A stretch of 64,000 nt of DNA from a methane-oxidizing endosymbiont of Gigantopelta aegis (GTDB lineage: Bacteria > Pseudomonadota > Gammaproteobacteria > Methylococcales > Methylomonadaceae): assembly GCF_016097405.1 (NCBI RefSeq), contig NZ_JAEHGD010000003.1, forward strand, positions 62,001 to 126,000, in the 5' to 3' direction. The notes under the pieces are model-generated. The model was not told where the DNA came from. It ran no database searches and saw only the letters and a list, made by a program, of their open reading frames with translations. The position numbers were made by a program, and so were the translations under genes. This document shows positions 36,852 to 46,034 of the stretch, one piece after another (position 1 is the first letter of the stretch; each line of letters starts with the position of its first letter).

Positions 36852-38054
36852 TTAGCTTGCATGTGTCGCGAGTGTGACGTTATAGAGTGCGGAAATTAAA
36901 TCGGCCTGATAGACCATGCCAACCAGACGATTGTCGGCATTGACAATCGGGATTTGGCGATGCCCTTGAAGAGACATTAATGGAATCAGTTCGACAATAT
37001 GGGCCGTATCGGGCATGACCACAACCGACGATGTCATGATTTGTCCGACAGCTTCAGGTTTATGGGCGGAGATCTTAGCTGTACGACGTATAAAATGACG
37101 AAACTTATCCTGAAAATTGGCATATGGGTTTAGGTCGAGAAATTTAAAAAAATCGTGCCAGGTAATAATACCGATAACATGACTGGCGCGATCTGTTACA
37201 GGTAAGGCTTTCAGGTTTTGTTGGTACATCATCGTCCAGGCTTCTTCCACCTCGGTGCCAAATTCAACTGTGCTGACCTCGCGGCGCATAATATCGGCTG
37301 TGCAGATATCGCCCCGAATACGTTTGAAGGTATTCATTTCGGTTCGGGTCAGGATCTTGGCTAGATCGGCGGGCGTCATATCAACAAAAACATCCATCTC
37401 TTTTAACGCTAGCGTCATGTCCTGTTCTGAAATGCCGATTTTATATTCGGGCCGGGTTATCGTGCTCGATGGCAATTGAGCGTTGGAGTCAGCCGGCAGC
37501 GGGCTGGGATAATTACGTTTCATCAGTAGGCGATTGATGAGAAGTGATAACAGCAGCATAAACCCAACATTGATGGCGACAGGATGAAGGACAAATTGAT
37601 AACCCAACGAAATGACAGAATCGCCCGCCATGATCGGCGCTAGGCTGGTTGCCGCACCGGGTGGGTGTAGACAACGTAATAGCACCATGACTAAAACCGA
37701 GCCACCTACGGCGACGGCTGAGGCTGATGCGATTTCATCGATATTGAGCGCGCAACTAACACCAATCAAAGCGGAGCTAATCTGGCCACCGACAAAGGGC
37801 CAAGGTTGAGCTAGCGGACTGTTTGGAATAAAAAATAAAATAACGGCAGAGGCCCCTAACGAAGCTATAATCATCGGGTATTGCGGTCCAAGCCCAACAA
37901 TATGCGTGCTTAAGGCGACAAAGAAAATAGAGCAAAAACAGGCAATGGTGGAATAAGCTTTTGCTTTAAGGCTTAAATTGACCGGATCAACTGTCAGGAA
38001 GCGTAAAATTCTCATGGACGTAAATATACTACGCTTCACACATGCGTTCATCAT
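36852..38054 (-). CDS. HPP-family membrane protein with two CBS domains
   Basis: About 400 residues. The HPP domain (roughly 20-180) has several membrane helices and the signature LHPPGAATSLAP. A pair of CBS domains follows, DIMRREVSTVEFG and IMTSSVVVMPDT being their openings. HPP proteins are linked to nitrite or other small-solute transport in some organisms, and CBS pairs bind adenosine nucleotides; function here is unknown. The start is uncertain: ATG 38054 has AAGGATGATTAGG upstream, while ATG 38015 (MRILRFLTV) lies just before the conserved region and an ATG at 38147 is in frame. Confidence 0.8.
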   Translation of the reverse strand: MMNACVKRSIFTSMRILRFLTVDPVNLSLKAKAYSTIACFCSIFFVALSTHIVGLGPQYPMIIASLGASAVILFFIPNSPLAQPWPFVGGQISSALIGVSCALNIDEIASASAVAVGGSVLVMVLLRCLHPPGAATSLAPIMAGDSVISLGYQFVLHPVAINVGFMLLLSLLINRLLMKRNYPSPLPADSNAQLPSSTITRPEYKIGISEQDMTLALKEMDVFVDMTPADLAKILTRTEMNTFKRIRGDICTADIMRREVSTVEFGTEVEEAWTMMYQQNLKALPVTDRASHVIGIITWHDFFKFLDLNPYANFQDKFRHFIRRTAKISAHKPEAVGQIMTSSVVVMPDTAHIVELIPLMSLQGHRQIPIVNADNRLVGMVYQADLISALYNVTLATHAS

Positions 38055-38194
38055 CCTAATCATCCTTTTTCGCCTTGTTTTGACAAAAATGACCCTGGAT
38101 TGTTTCTGGACTTTTAGATTTTGTGCCATGTTGTAAATTGGCAACATGGTCGTCGCTTTTCAGGTAAAATGGCGTTTTTTTATCTTCAGATGCT

Positions 38195-38710
38195 ATGAAT
38201 CGCTGTATTTCATTTATTGAAACGCTTAATAACGGGCTGGGCAAAGCAGTGTCCTGGTTGAGTTTATTGATGGTGCTGACAACCTTTGCTGTTGTTGTGT
38301 TGCGTTACGCGTTTGATAGTGGCTGGGTCGCGTTGCAGGAAACGGTCACTTATATGCACAGCATGGTGTTTATGCTCGGGGCGGCTTATACCCTAAATTA
38401 TGATGGTCATGTTCGGGTTGATATTTTTTATCAGCGCTTGAGCAAGAAAGGCAAGGCTTGGGTTGATTGTCTGGGGGCATTGTTGTTATTACTGCCGGTG
38501 AGTGGATTTATCGTTTGGGCAAGCTGGCATTACGTTACTGAGTCATGGTCGGTGTTGGAAGGTTCGCGGCATTCCGGCGGCTTGCCGGGACTGTTTTTGC
38601 TCAAAAGCCTGATAATTGTGATGGGTATACAGCTAATTTTACAGGCGTTAGCCATGTTTTTTAAAAACCTGTCGATAATCCTAGCGACAGATAATAAGGA
38701 GCCTGGCTGA
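38195..38710 (+). CDS. TRAP transporter small permease (DctQ family)
   Basis: 171 residues with four membrane helices, matching the DctQ fold; LQETVTYMHSMVFMLGAAYTL and GHVRVDIFY are typical. It pairs with the large permease, whose ATG overlaps its stop (TGATG). TRAP systems use a sodium or proton gradient to import carboxylates and other organic acids. No DctP binding-protein gene is in the neighbourhood, so the substrate cannot be guessed. Confidence 0.92.
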   Translation: MNRCISFIETLNNGLGKAVSWLSLLMVLTTFAVVVLRYAFDSGWVALQETVTYMHSMVFMLGAAYTLNYDGHVRVDIFYQRLSKKGKAWVDCLGALLLLLPVSGFIVWASWHYVTESWSVLEGSRHSGGLPGLFLLKSLIIVMGIQLILQALAMFFKNLSIILATDNKEPG

Positions 38711-40092
38711 TGGAACAGTATCTGGCGTTATGGCTGTTTGCTGCCGTGTTTATCGTTTTGCTCAGTGGCTTTCCAGTTGCATTTGCATTGAGTGGAACCG
38801 CCTTGCTATTCGCCGCCGTCGGCATTCAGTTTGATGTATTTGATGATGCTTTTTTAAATGCATTGCCGAATCGTTTGTTTGGCATTATGAGCAATCAGAC
38901 GCTGATAGCGGTGCCGTTGTTTGTGTTTATGGGCGTTATTCTGGAAAAAGCCCGCATTGCTGAAGATTTGCTAGAAGCGATGGCGGAATTGTTTGGCGGT
39001 CTGCGGGGCGGGCTGGGTATTGCCGTAACATTGGTTGGCATGCTGATGGCGGCGAGCACCGGCATCGTCGGTGCAACTGTGGTCACTATGGGCCTGTTAT
39101 CGCTGCCGACCATGCTGCGCAATCGCTATGATCCGGCCATTGCCTGCGGCACCATCTGCGCTTCAGGGACATTGGGGCAAATCATTCCACCGTCCATTGT
39201 GCTGGTGTTGTTGGGCGATGTGATTTCCAGCGCCTATCAGCAGGCCCAGCTGGATATGGGTATTTTTGCACCAGAAACGGTGTCGGTGGGTGACTTGTTT
39301 GCCGGTGCCTTGATACCTGGTTTAGGCCTGGTATTGTTTTATTTGCTTTATATCGTCAGTATCGCCTGGTTTAATCCTGAAACGATGCCGGCTCCTAAGA
39401 ATCCAGCGATGCGGAGTCGTGCGTTTTATTGGCGAATCATGAAAAGCCTCAGTGCTCCGCTGCTGTTGATTTTTGCCGTGTTAGGCTCGATCCTGGGCGG
39501 TATAGCGACGCCTACCGAGGCTGCGGGTGTCGGTGCGGTCGGCGCGATGCTGCTGGCTGGATTCAAGCGCCAATTGAATTGGCAAACTTTACGCGAATCC
39601 TGCCAGAATACGACGCAGGTCAGCAGTATGGTGTTTATGATTTTGATCGGCGCAGCGTTATTTTCGCTGGTTTTCCGTGGTTTTGACGGCGAAGCATTGA
39701 TTGTCGATGTGTTATCTGACCTACCGGGTGGCAAATTTGGCGCGATGTTCAGCGTTATGGCGGTGATGTTCTTTCTCGGTTTTGTGCTGGACTTTATTGA
39801 GATTACCTTTGTTATCGTGCCGATTGTAGGTCCTGTATTATTGGCGATGGGACTTGATCCTGTCTGGTTGGGCATCATGATTGCAATCAATTTACAAACC
39901 TCATTTTTAACTCCGCCATTTGGTTTTGCTCTGTTTTATCTGCGCGGCGTGGCGCCGGCTGAAGTCAGTACCGGACAGATTTATAAAGGTGTGATGCCGT
40001 TTATTTTGATTCAGATAACAATGCTGGCATTATTGGCGTTCTGGCCACAACTGGCAACTTGGTTGCCGAGCATCGTTTATGGAGAGGGCTGA
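38710..40092 (+). CDS. TRAP transporter large permease (DctM family)
   Basis: 460 residues with about 12 membrane helices and the DctM signatures: GFPVAFALSG, SNQTLIAVPLFVFMG, AASTGIVGATVVTMGL, IIPPSIVLVLLG and GIATPTEAAGVGA. It forms the transport channel with the DctQ partner just upstream. Its stop overlaps the ATG of the tiny lptM gene, so lptM-lysA-dapF may be read from the same transcript. That would tie amino-acid synthesis genes to an uptake system by position only. Confidence 0.94.
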   Translation: MEQYLALWLFAAVFIVLLSGFPVAFALSGTALLFAAVGIQFDVFDDAFLNALPNRLFGIMSNQTLIAVPLFVFMGVILEKARIAEDLLEAMAELFGGLRGGLGIAVTLVGMLMAASTGIVGATVVTMGLLSLPTMLRNRYDPAIACGTICASGTLGQIIPPSIVLVLLGDVISSAYQQAQLDMGIFAPETVSVGDLFAGALIPGLGLVLFYLLYIVSIAWFNPETMPAPKNPAMRSRAFYWRIMKSLSAPLLLIFAVLGSILGGIATPTEAAGVGAVGAMLLAGFKRQLNWQTLRESCQNTTQVSSMVFMILIGAALFSLVFRGFDGEALIVDVLSDLPGGKFGAMFSVMAVMFFLGFVLDFIEITFVIVPIVGPVLLAMGLDPVWLGIMIAINLQTSFLTPPFGFALFYLRGVAPAEVSTGQIYKGVMPFILIQITMLALLAFWPQLATWLPSIVYGEG

Positions 40093-40208
40093 TGAAAATC
40101 AAAATTCTGCTACTTTTAATGCTGCTGAGCAGTGCTTGTGGGCAGACTGGCCCATTATATTTGCCGGATAACCCTCCCCCAATTTACGTTCCTGAGGAAG
40201 ATCAATAA
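40092..40208 (+). CDS. lptM: LptM (YifL-like) lipoprotein
   Basis: 38 residues. The signal peptide ends in the lipobox LLSSAC, followed by GQTGPLYLPD, the conserved LptM/YifL motif, and a proline-rich tail. LptM assists maturation of the LptD-LptE lipopolysaccharide translocon in E. coli. It is conserved directly upstream of lysA or dapF in gammaproteobacteria, as here. The ATG overlaps the dctM stop and its stop is one base before lysA. Its small size makes it easy to miss. Confidence 0.9.
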   Translation: MKIKILLLLMLLSSACGQTGPLYLPDNPPPIYVPEEDQ

Positions 40209-40209
40209 A

Positions 40210-41466
40210 ATGGACGCATTTACCGTTAAAAACGGCCAGCTTTATGCCGAAAACATTGTCGTCAGCGATTTGGCCCAGCGGCATGGTACACCGTTGTATG
40301 TTTATTCCCGCGCCACGCTAGAGCGGCACTGGCACGCATTTGACAAGGCTTTTGCCGATCATCCCCACCTGATATGTTATGCGGTCAAGGCTAATTCCAA
40401 TATTGCCTTGTTGAATCTGCTGGCCCGCTTGGGATCGGGGTTTGATATTGTATCGGAAGGCGAGTTGGCACGCGTATTAACGGCAGGTGGAGACCCCCAA
40501 AAAATTGTATTTTCGGGTGTTGGTAAACGAGAGCCGGAAATCGTGGCGGCTTTAAAAGCCGGAATTCGCTGCTTTAATATTGAAGTGTCGGGTGAGTTAG
40601 ATCGCATTAATCGTTTAGCTGGCGAGATGGGTGTGGTCGCGCCGATTTCGTTTCGGGTCAATCCCGATGTTGATGCTAAGACGCACCCTTATATTTCGAC
40701 CGGTCTGAAGGAAAACAAATTCGGCATCGATTTTGAAACGGCGTTGGGCGAATATCGACGCGCTGCAAAAATGGATCATGTGGATATTGTCGGTATTGAT
40801 TGCCATATTGGGTCACAGCTGACTGAAACTGAGCCATTTATGGCGGCACTAGAGCGGGTGCTGGTTTTTGTCGATCGCTTAAAAGATGAAGGCATTAACC
40901 TGCATCATCTGGATTTAGGGGGAGGTTTGGGCATTCGATACCGTGATGAAACGCCACCTGCTCCAGCCGAATACATCACCCAGTTACTCGAACGTTTGGC
41001 CGGCAGCGATTATGAAATTTTGTTAGAGCCGGGCCGAGCGATTGCGGGTAATGCCGGAATTTTGGTGACGCGGGTGGAATATTTAAAATCGACTGCGGAG
41101 AAAAATTTCGCCATTGTCGATGCGGCCATGAATGACCTGGTGCGGCCGTCACTTTACAATGCCTGGCAAGATATTGTTCCGGTCAAACAGAATAATAATG
41201 CTGATCTCAAGCTGTGGGATATTGTGGGTCCGGTCTGCGAAACGGGTGACTTTCTGGGTAAAGATCGAAGTCTGGCATTACAGCCGGGGGATTTATTGGC
41301 CGTTCGTTCCGCCGGCGCCTATGGCTTTACCATGAGCTCTAATTACAATTCACGGCCGCGTGCGGCCGAAGTTTTGGTTGATGGGGACAAGCACTGGCTG
41401 ATCAGACAGCGCGAAAACTTGACTCAACTCTGGCAGGGTGAGGCCTTGATTGCGGAAGACAAGTGA
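40210..41466 (+). CDS. lysA: Diaminopimelate decarboxylase (LysA)
   Basis: 418 residues, a fold-III PLP enzyme giving L-lysine from meso-DAP. The PLP lysine lies in CYAVKANSN, the phosphate-binding loop in [21 protein letters not shown] comes later, and the second-subunit Cys in [12 protein letters not shown] start at ATG 40210 ([10 protein letters not shown]); an upstream in-frame start lies inside lptM. Its stop overlaps the dapF start (TGATG). The adjacent DAP and lysine genes are a classic gammaproteobacterial cluster. Confidence 0.96.
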   Translation: MDAFTVKNGQLYAENIVVSDLAQRHGTPLYVYSRATLERHWHAFDKAFADHPHLICYAVKANSNIALLNLLARLGSGFDIVSEGELARVLTAGGDPQKIVFSGVGKREPEIVAALKAGIRCFNIEVSGELDRINRLAGEMGVVAPISFRVNPDVDAKTHPYISTGLKENKFGIDFETALGEYRRAAKMDHVDIVGIDCHIGSQLTETEPFMAALERVLVFVDRLKDEGINLHHLDLGGGLGIRYRDETPPAPAEYITQLLERLAGSDYEILLEPGRAIAGNAGILVTRVEYLKSTAEKNFAIVDAAMNDLVRPSLYNAWQDIVPVKQNNNADLKLWDIVGPVCETGDFLGKDRSLALQPGDLLAVRSAGAYGFTMSSNYNSRPRAAEVLVDGDKHWLIRQRENLTQLWQGEALIAEDK

Positions 41467-42290
41467 TGAAGTTTACTAAAATGCAGGGCTTGGGAAATGA
41501 TTTTGTCGTGATCGATGCGATCAATCAACACATTGCGCTTCAGCCTGAGCAGATTCGATATATCGCCGACCGACATTTTGGCGTTGGCTGCGATCAACTT
41601 TTATTAGTGGAATCGCCACAATGCCCTGAGGCCGATTTTAAATATCGCATTTTCAATGCTGACGGTAGTGAGGTGGCACAATGTGGCAATGGTGCGCGCT
41701 GTTTTGCCCGCTTTGTCCGCGACAAGGGGTTGACGGACAAAGATGAAATCAGAGTCGAAACCGAAGCCGGGCAACTGGTTTTATATGTCACAGAAGATGA
41801 CTTGATCACTGTTAACATGGGCATTCCGCGTTTTGCACCTCATGATATTCCGGTTCGCACCGAGCAGGAATCACGCTTTTATAGTGTAACGGTTGATAAT
41901 GTCGAAAAAGCCTTTGGCGCGGTGTCTATGGGTAATCCGCATGCGGTGCTGCAAGTCAATGATATTCAATCCGCGCCGGTAGCGACGCTGGGGCAGGCCT
42001 TAGAAAATCATGTGTTTTTTCCAGAACGCGCTAATATTGGCTTTATGCAAGTGCTGGATCGCCAATATATCAAGCTGAGGGTTTATGAACGCGGCGCGGG
42101 CGAAACCCTGGCCTGTGGCAGTGGTGCTTGCGCGGCAGTTGTTATTGGAATCGAGCAGAATTTGCTGGATGATACCGTTACGGTGCAATTACCCGGCGGT
42201 AAGCTGAAAATTCATTGGGCCGGTCGAGGTTACCCTGTAATGATGACCGGCCCCGCTGTAGGTGTTTTTGAAGGAACGATTGATTTATGA
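41466..42290 (+). CDS. dapF: Diaminopimelate epimerase (DapF)
   Basis: 274 residues. The two catalytic Cys are visible in NGARCFARF and ACGSGACA, and [12 protein letters not shown] is the conserved N-terminus. It interconverts LL- and meso-DAP for lysine and peptidoglycan. ATG 41466 overlaps the lysA stop; a GTG one codon earlier is less likely. The stop overlaps the DUF484 gene. Confidence 0.97.
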   Translation: MKFTKMQGLGNDFVVIDAINQHIALQPEQIRYIADRHFGVGCDQLLLVESPQCPEADFKYRIFNADGSEVAQCGNGARCFARFVRDKGLTDKDEIRVETEAGQLVLYVTEDDLITVNMGIPRFAPHDIPVRTEQESRFYSVTVDNVEKAFGAVSMGNPHAVLQVNDIQSAPVATLGQALENHVFFPERANIGFMQVLDRQYIKLRVYERGAGETLACGSGACAAVVIGIEQNLLDDTVTVQLPGGKLKIHWAGRGYPVMMTGPAVGVFEGTIDL

Positions 42291-42997
42291 CAGATATTGA
42301 AAGATTGCCCGATAGTGGGTCGGCGCTGGATTCACAGCAAGTCGCTGATTTTTTGTACGAACATCCAGACTTTTTTCATGAACATGAAGACTTACTGGAG
42401 CATCTTTATGTGCCTCATCCTACGGGGAAAGCGGTTTCGTTGATTTCCCGGCAATTGGAAATGTTTCGCAAAAAACACCAGGAACTGGAAAATCAACTCG
42501 CAACCCTGATTGAAATTGCGCACGAAAATGATACTGTCTTCAGTCGCATGCATGAATTGACATTGGCAATGCTGGAAAGTCAATCGTTGGATGATGTGTG
42601 TGTCAATCTTGATCATGTGTTGTCGGAATGTTTCAATACCGATTTTGTTGCCATCAAGATTATTCGGACACACGATGTGTCAGAAGAACCCGCGCATGAA
42701 GCGGTTTTTGTCGCGCCTGAACATCCTGAATTGAAGCATTTTTATTCCATCTTAAGTCGAAACCAACCACAATGTGGGCATATCACACTGGCTCAGGCAC
42801 GATTTCTGTTTGCCGATCAGGCTGAACAAGTCAGGTCATGCGCTATTATTCCGATGGCATTTACGCAATTAGAAGGGCTTTTAGCCATAGGCAGTCGTGA
42901 TGAGAATCGTTTTCATGCCAGTATGGGGCATTTGTTCTTGACCCAGATGAGCGAAATTATTGGAACGCGGCTGATTGCGATGTTGACTGAAGAATGA
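42287..42997 (+). CDS. DUF484 family protein
   Basis: 236 residues. An N-terminal helical segment with [20 protein letters not shown] and a coiled coil are followed by a GAF-like domain (about 90-230). The family is nearly always between dapF and xerC in gammaproteobacteria; its function is unknown. It overlaps both neighbours by four bases (ATGA), which keeps the set translationally coupled. Confidence 0.92.
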   Translation: MTDIERLPDSGSALDSQQVADFLYEHPDFFHEHEDLLEHLYVPHPTGKAVSLISRQLEMFRKKHQELENQLATLIEIAHENDTVFSRMHELTLAMLESQSLDDVCVNLDHVLSECFNTDFVAIKIIRTHDVSEEPAHEAVFVAPEHPELKHFYSILSRNQPQCGHITLAQARFLFADQAEQVRSCAIIPMAFTQLEGLLAIGSRDENRFHASMGHLFLTQMSEIIGTRLIAMLTEE

Positions 42998-43881
42998 CTG
43001 CGGACATTGATGCTTTTATTCAATTTCTTAACGTTGAAAAGCGTGCATCAGCGCATACGCTGAGCAATTATCAGCGGGATTTGCGTTATTTTATGCAGTT
43101 TTGTCAGACACTTGCGCTTGAAAACTGGCAGCAGGTACAACATGAGCATGTCCAGCAATATATCGCACAGCGCCACCGTGAAGGTATCGGTAGCCGTTCG
43201 TTGCAGAGAATGCTGGCCTCGATTCGCAGTTTTTATCGTTTTTTGATGGCCAGGCAGCAGGGTACGCATAATCCGGCTAAAAATGTCAAAGCGCCTAAGC
43301 AAAACAAATTATTACCGGAAACCCTGGATATTGATCAAATTACCGCGCTATTAGAGGCGAGTCCAGACTCAGTACTGGAAATTCGTGATCTCGCTATGTT
43401 TGAATTATTTTATTCTTCCGGTTTGCGGCTCAGCGAGCTGGCGCAATTGAATCTTGAAGATATTGACTTAGATGCAGGTCAACTGCGGGTACGGCAAGGG
43501 AAAGGTGATAAAGCGCGTGATTTGCCGATTGGCAAAAAAGCGGTTCAGGCGATACGGCACTGGCTGGAATGTCGTTTTGACAGTGATGATTCAGCCGTAT
43601 TCATCAGCACAAAAGGGAGGCGGCTCGGTCAGCGCAGTATTCAATTACGGCTCGATCGCTGGTGCAAAAAGCATGGCTTGGAGCAACATGTTTACCCGCA
43701 TATGTTGCGACACTCTTTTGCCAGTCATTTATTGGAATCCAGCCAGGATATTCGAGCTGTACAGGAACTTCTTGGTCATCAGAATATCTCAACAACACAG
43801 ATTTATACGCACCTTGATTTTCAGTATTTGAGTAAGATTTACGACCAGGCTCACCCCAGAGCACATAAAAAAAATAAATGA
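42994..43881 (+). CDS. xerC: Tyrosine recombinase XerC
   Basis: 295 residues, close to the usual XerC size. The core-binding domain has SNYQRDLRYFM, and the catalytic residues are Arg in SSGLRLSELA, Lys in GKGDKARDLPIG, His and Arg in HMLRHSFASH, His in LLGHQNISTTQ, and nucleophile Tyr in IYTHLDF. With XerD it resolves chromosome dimers at dif. It ends the lptM-lysA-dapF-DUF484-xerC run. Its place beside dapF and DUF484 supports XerC over XerD. Confidence 0.96.
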   Translation: MTADIDAFIQFLNVEKRASAHTLSNYQRDLRYFMQFCQTLALENWQQVQHEHVQQYIAQRHREGIGSRSLQRMLASIRSFYRFLMARQQGTHNPAKNVKAPKQNKLLPETLDIDQITALLEASPDSVLEIRDLAMFELFYSSGLRLSELAQLNLEDIDLDAGQLRVRQGKGDKARDLPIGKKAVQAIRHWLECRFDSDDSAVFISTKGRRLGQRSIQLRLDRWCKKHGLEQHVYPHMLRHSFASHLLESSQDIRAVQELLGHQNISTTQIYTHLDFQYLSKIYDQAHPRAHKKNK

Positions 43882-44088
43882 CCCGGTACGATTTTGCCAT
43901 TGACAAAATGGATTCTATGGTTGCCCATGAAATCATGCTATTATTTGGCCGTTATATGCTTGTGTTTGGGAGCATTGGGGGGCTAAGCTGAACTTCTATG
44001 TGTAATCAGGAACAATCTTCAGACACCATCGTTAAAAACCCAGCGTATCAGATCGTTACATTACCCAATATTGTAGGAAAACCAAGAC

Positions 44089-45105
44089 ATGTCAGAAAAT
44101 TCAGTAGAGCTTGAAGACGCTAAGTCTAGAGGGATATTATGGGGCTTTGCCAGCTTTACGGGCCTTATCCTTATTATTTTATTTGTTCTCGGTGCTTGGT
44201 GGGGCTCAGAGCCTGAGCGATTTAATGTGCAGGAAGAAGCCGTTAAGCGCATGGAGGCCACGCATGCTGATGCGATGCCTGTAGGCTATGTTTATACCAA
44301 CACATTGGCACATATTGCCGAAGTTTTGATGTTTAAACCCGGTGGTTATATTTCCAATGACGTGGCTCCCCCCGGTGTATTTCTGGATAACATCCAAAAC
44401 TGGGAGCATGGCGCTTTGATTATGTTGCGTGATGGCACCACGGCACTGCGGAATCATTTTGCGCGAGACCAGTCACAATCTGCCGAAGATCCTGATCTGG
44501 CTATGGCCGAACCCTATTTTTACTATGAGCGTAATTCCTGGGCATTGCCATCGACTGAATCTGAATATATGAAGGGCATTGATGCCTTACATCGTTATAT
44601 GGACCGCTTGCAGGATCCGAATGCAAAAAAACCCGCACAATTTTATTCGCGAGCCGATAATCTCTGGCAATATATCGAAATTGTGATTAAACGATTAGGC
44701 GGTTTATCGACCCGCCTATCGGCGAGTACAGACCGTTTTGCAGGGGCTGCGCATGGTGCGCCGACGGATCCAAATAACCCGAATTTGCCGACCTTGGGGA
44801 AAACACCTTGGTTAGAAATTGATGATGTTTTTTATGAGGCACGGGGCGCTTGCTGGGCATTGTTGCATATTCTGGAAGCTGTGAAACACGATTTTGCCGA
44901 TATTTTATTGGATAAGCGAGCCATGAATACCGTGGATAATATTATCCATGCTTTGGAAAATGCCATTGAACCGATTTTAAGTCCAATGATTCTGAATGGT
45001 GATGGCTTTGGTATTTTTGCTAACTATTCTCTAACTATGGCAAATTATATTGCGCGTGCTAATGCCGCATCACTGGATTTGCGTGACATCATGAATAGAG
45101 GTTAA
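44089..45105 (+). CDS. DUF2333 family membrane protein
   Basis: 338 residues. One N-terminal membrane helix (about 14-36, ASFTGLILIILFVLGAWWG) is followed by a long soluble domain with the family traits YVYTNTLAHIAEVLMFKPGGYISND, RNSWALPSTESEYMKGIDAL and RADNLWQYIEIV (described here in pieces). The bulk would be periplasmic. Function is unknown. The DUF4389 gene follows after two bases, a conserved pair in several gammaproteobacteria. The 207-base gap upstream shows no gene; a GGGAG/GGGGGG stretch is the only notable feature. Confidence 0.88.
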   Translation: MSENSVELEDAKSRGILWGFASFTGLILIILFVLGAWWGSEPERFNVQEEAVKRMEATHADAMPVGYVYTNTLAHIAEVLMFKPGGYISNDVAPPGVFLDNIQNWEHGALIMLRDGTTALRNHFARDQSQSAEDPDLAMAEPYFYYERNSWALPSTESEYMKGIDALHRYMDRLQDPNAKKPAQFYSRADNLWQYIEIVIKRLGGLSTRLSASTDRFAGAAHGAPTDPNNPNLPTLGKTPWLEIDDVFYEARGACWALLHILEAVKHDFADILLDKRAMNTVDNIIHALENAIEPILSPMILNGDGFGIFANYSLTMANYIARANAASLDLRDIMNRG

Positions 45106-45107
45106 CC

Positions 45108-45413
45108 ATGACTGAACAACCCTTTAATGAACATATAAAAAAGATCAGTACCTGGAAACGTATATTTTTTATGCTGATCTATTCGGTCATTGTCGGTTTG
45201 GTGCGTATTCTGCTGTGGACTGTAATCTTGTTGCAAGTCGCCTCTGCCTTGTTGACCGGCGCACCAAACGCCAATATTCTGGATTTAGGTAAAAAATTAT
45301 CGGCCTATCTGTATCACATTTTGTTGTTTTTAACATTCAATACCGAGCAGCTTCCATTCCCTTTCTCTGATTGGGATGAAACCGAAAAGCTGGAACTTCC
45401 TCCGCACAAATAA
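45108..45413 (+). CDS. DUF4389 family membrane protein
   Basis: 101 residues with two membrane helices (IFFMLIYSVIVGLVRILLW and a second around YHILLFLTFN) and the conserved FPFSDWDE near the C-terminus. Function unknown. It follows the DUF2333 gene by two bases and is likely made with it. Confidence 0.87.
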   Translation: MTEQPFNEHIKKISTWKRIFFMLIYSVIVGLVRILLWTVILLQVASALLTGAPNANILDLGKKLSAYLYHILLFLTFNTEQLPFPFSDWDETEKLELPPHK

Positions 45414-45427
45414 TTATTCTTTTCTCC

Positions 45428-45460
45428 AATACCTTAAATTTCTGCTACTTTTAAGGTATT
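45428..45460. repeat. AT-rich perfect inverted repeat
   Basis: AATACCTTAAA and TTTAAGGTATT, 11 bases each, with 11 bases between. It lies 15 bases after the DUF4389 stop and 31 before the next start. There is no T-run, so it is either a weak terminator or an operator. Confidence 0.55.
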
Positions 45461-45491
45461 AGCCGCTTGTTGAAAAAATTCAGATAGACAA

Positions 45492-46034
45492 ATGACCTTG
45501 AAAAATAGACGTAACTTTTTGAAAACAATGGGAGTGGGCAGCGCTATGCTAGCCTTTCCCATACTTGCCAGATCAGCTGTCAAAACAGAGACTTCGGTGC
45601 GCCATTTAGCGTTTGCTAATCTGCATACGGGGGAAAAACTGGCCGTGACGTATTTTGAAAATGGCCGATATATTCCAGAAGCATTGAACGAAGTCAATTA
45701 TTTACTGCGGGATCATCGTACCGGAGATAAACATGCCATGGATACGGGGTTGCTGGATTTGTTGCATGATGTGCAAGCCCGCCTTGCTGTCAATAAACCT
45801 TTTCAGGTAATTTCGGGTTACCGTTCGCCTAAAACGAACGCTATGCTACAGAAAAATACCCAAGGAGTGGCGAAAAAAAGTCTGCATATGCAGGGCAAGG
45901 CCATTGATGTCTGTCTTGAAGGCGTGGATTTAAAAAATATTCGAGATGCGGCATTACTGTTAGGGCGTGGCGGCGTCGGCTACTATCCGACCGGGTTTGT
46001 GCATCTCGATACCGGCAATGTCCGCTCTTGGTGA
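45492..46034 (+). CDS. DUF882 / M15A murein endopeptidase (YcbK/MepK-like)
   Basis: 180 residues. A Tat-type signal with RRNFLK opens the protein. The M15 peptidase motifs follow: SGYRSPKTN, KSLHMQGKAIDV (His and Asp zinc ligands) and FVHLDTG (final His). Relatives such as E. coli MepK cut 3-3 crosslinks in peptidoglycan. The convergent neighbour is an L,D-transpeptidase that makes such crosslinks; the two genes overlap by 75 bases at their 3' ends, which supports a shared theme. Confidence 0.9.
   Translation: MTLKNRRNFLKTMGVGSAMLAFPILARSAVKTETSVRHLAFANLHTGEKLAVTYFENGRYIPEALNEVNYLLRDHRTGDKHAMDTGLLDLLHDVQARLAVNKPFQVISGYRSPKTNAMLQKNTQGVAKKSLHMQGKAIDVCLEGVDLKNIRDAALLLGRGGVGYYPTGFVHLDTGNVRSW

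Noticed and set aside
36852-38147. HPP-CBS protein beginning at ATG 38147
   Set aside because: The extra N-terminus is basic and unlike the family; starts at 38054 or 38015 fit better.
39426-39890. 154-residue minus-strand open frame inside dctM
   Set aside because: It is the reverse of conserved TRAP membrane helices, giving a Thr/Asn/Pro-rich frame without motifs.
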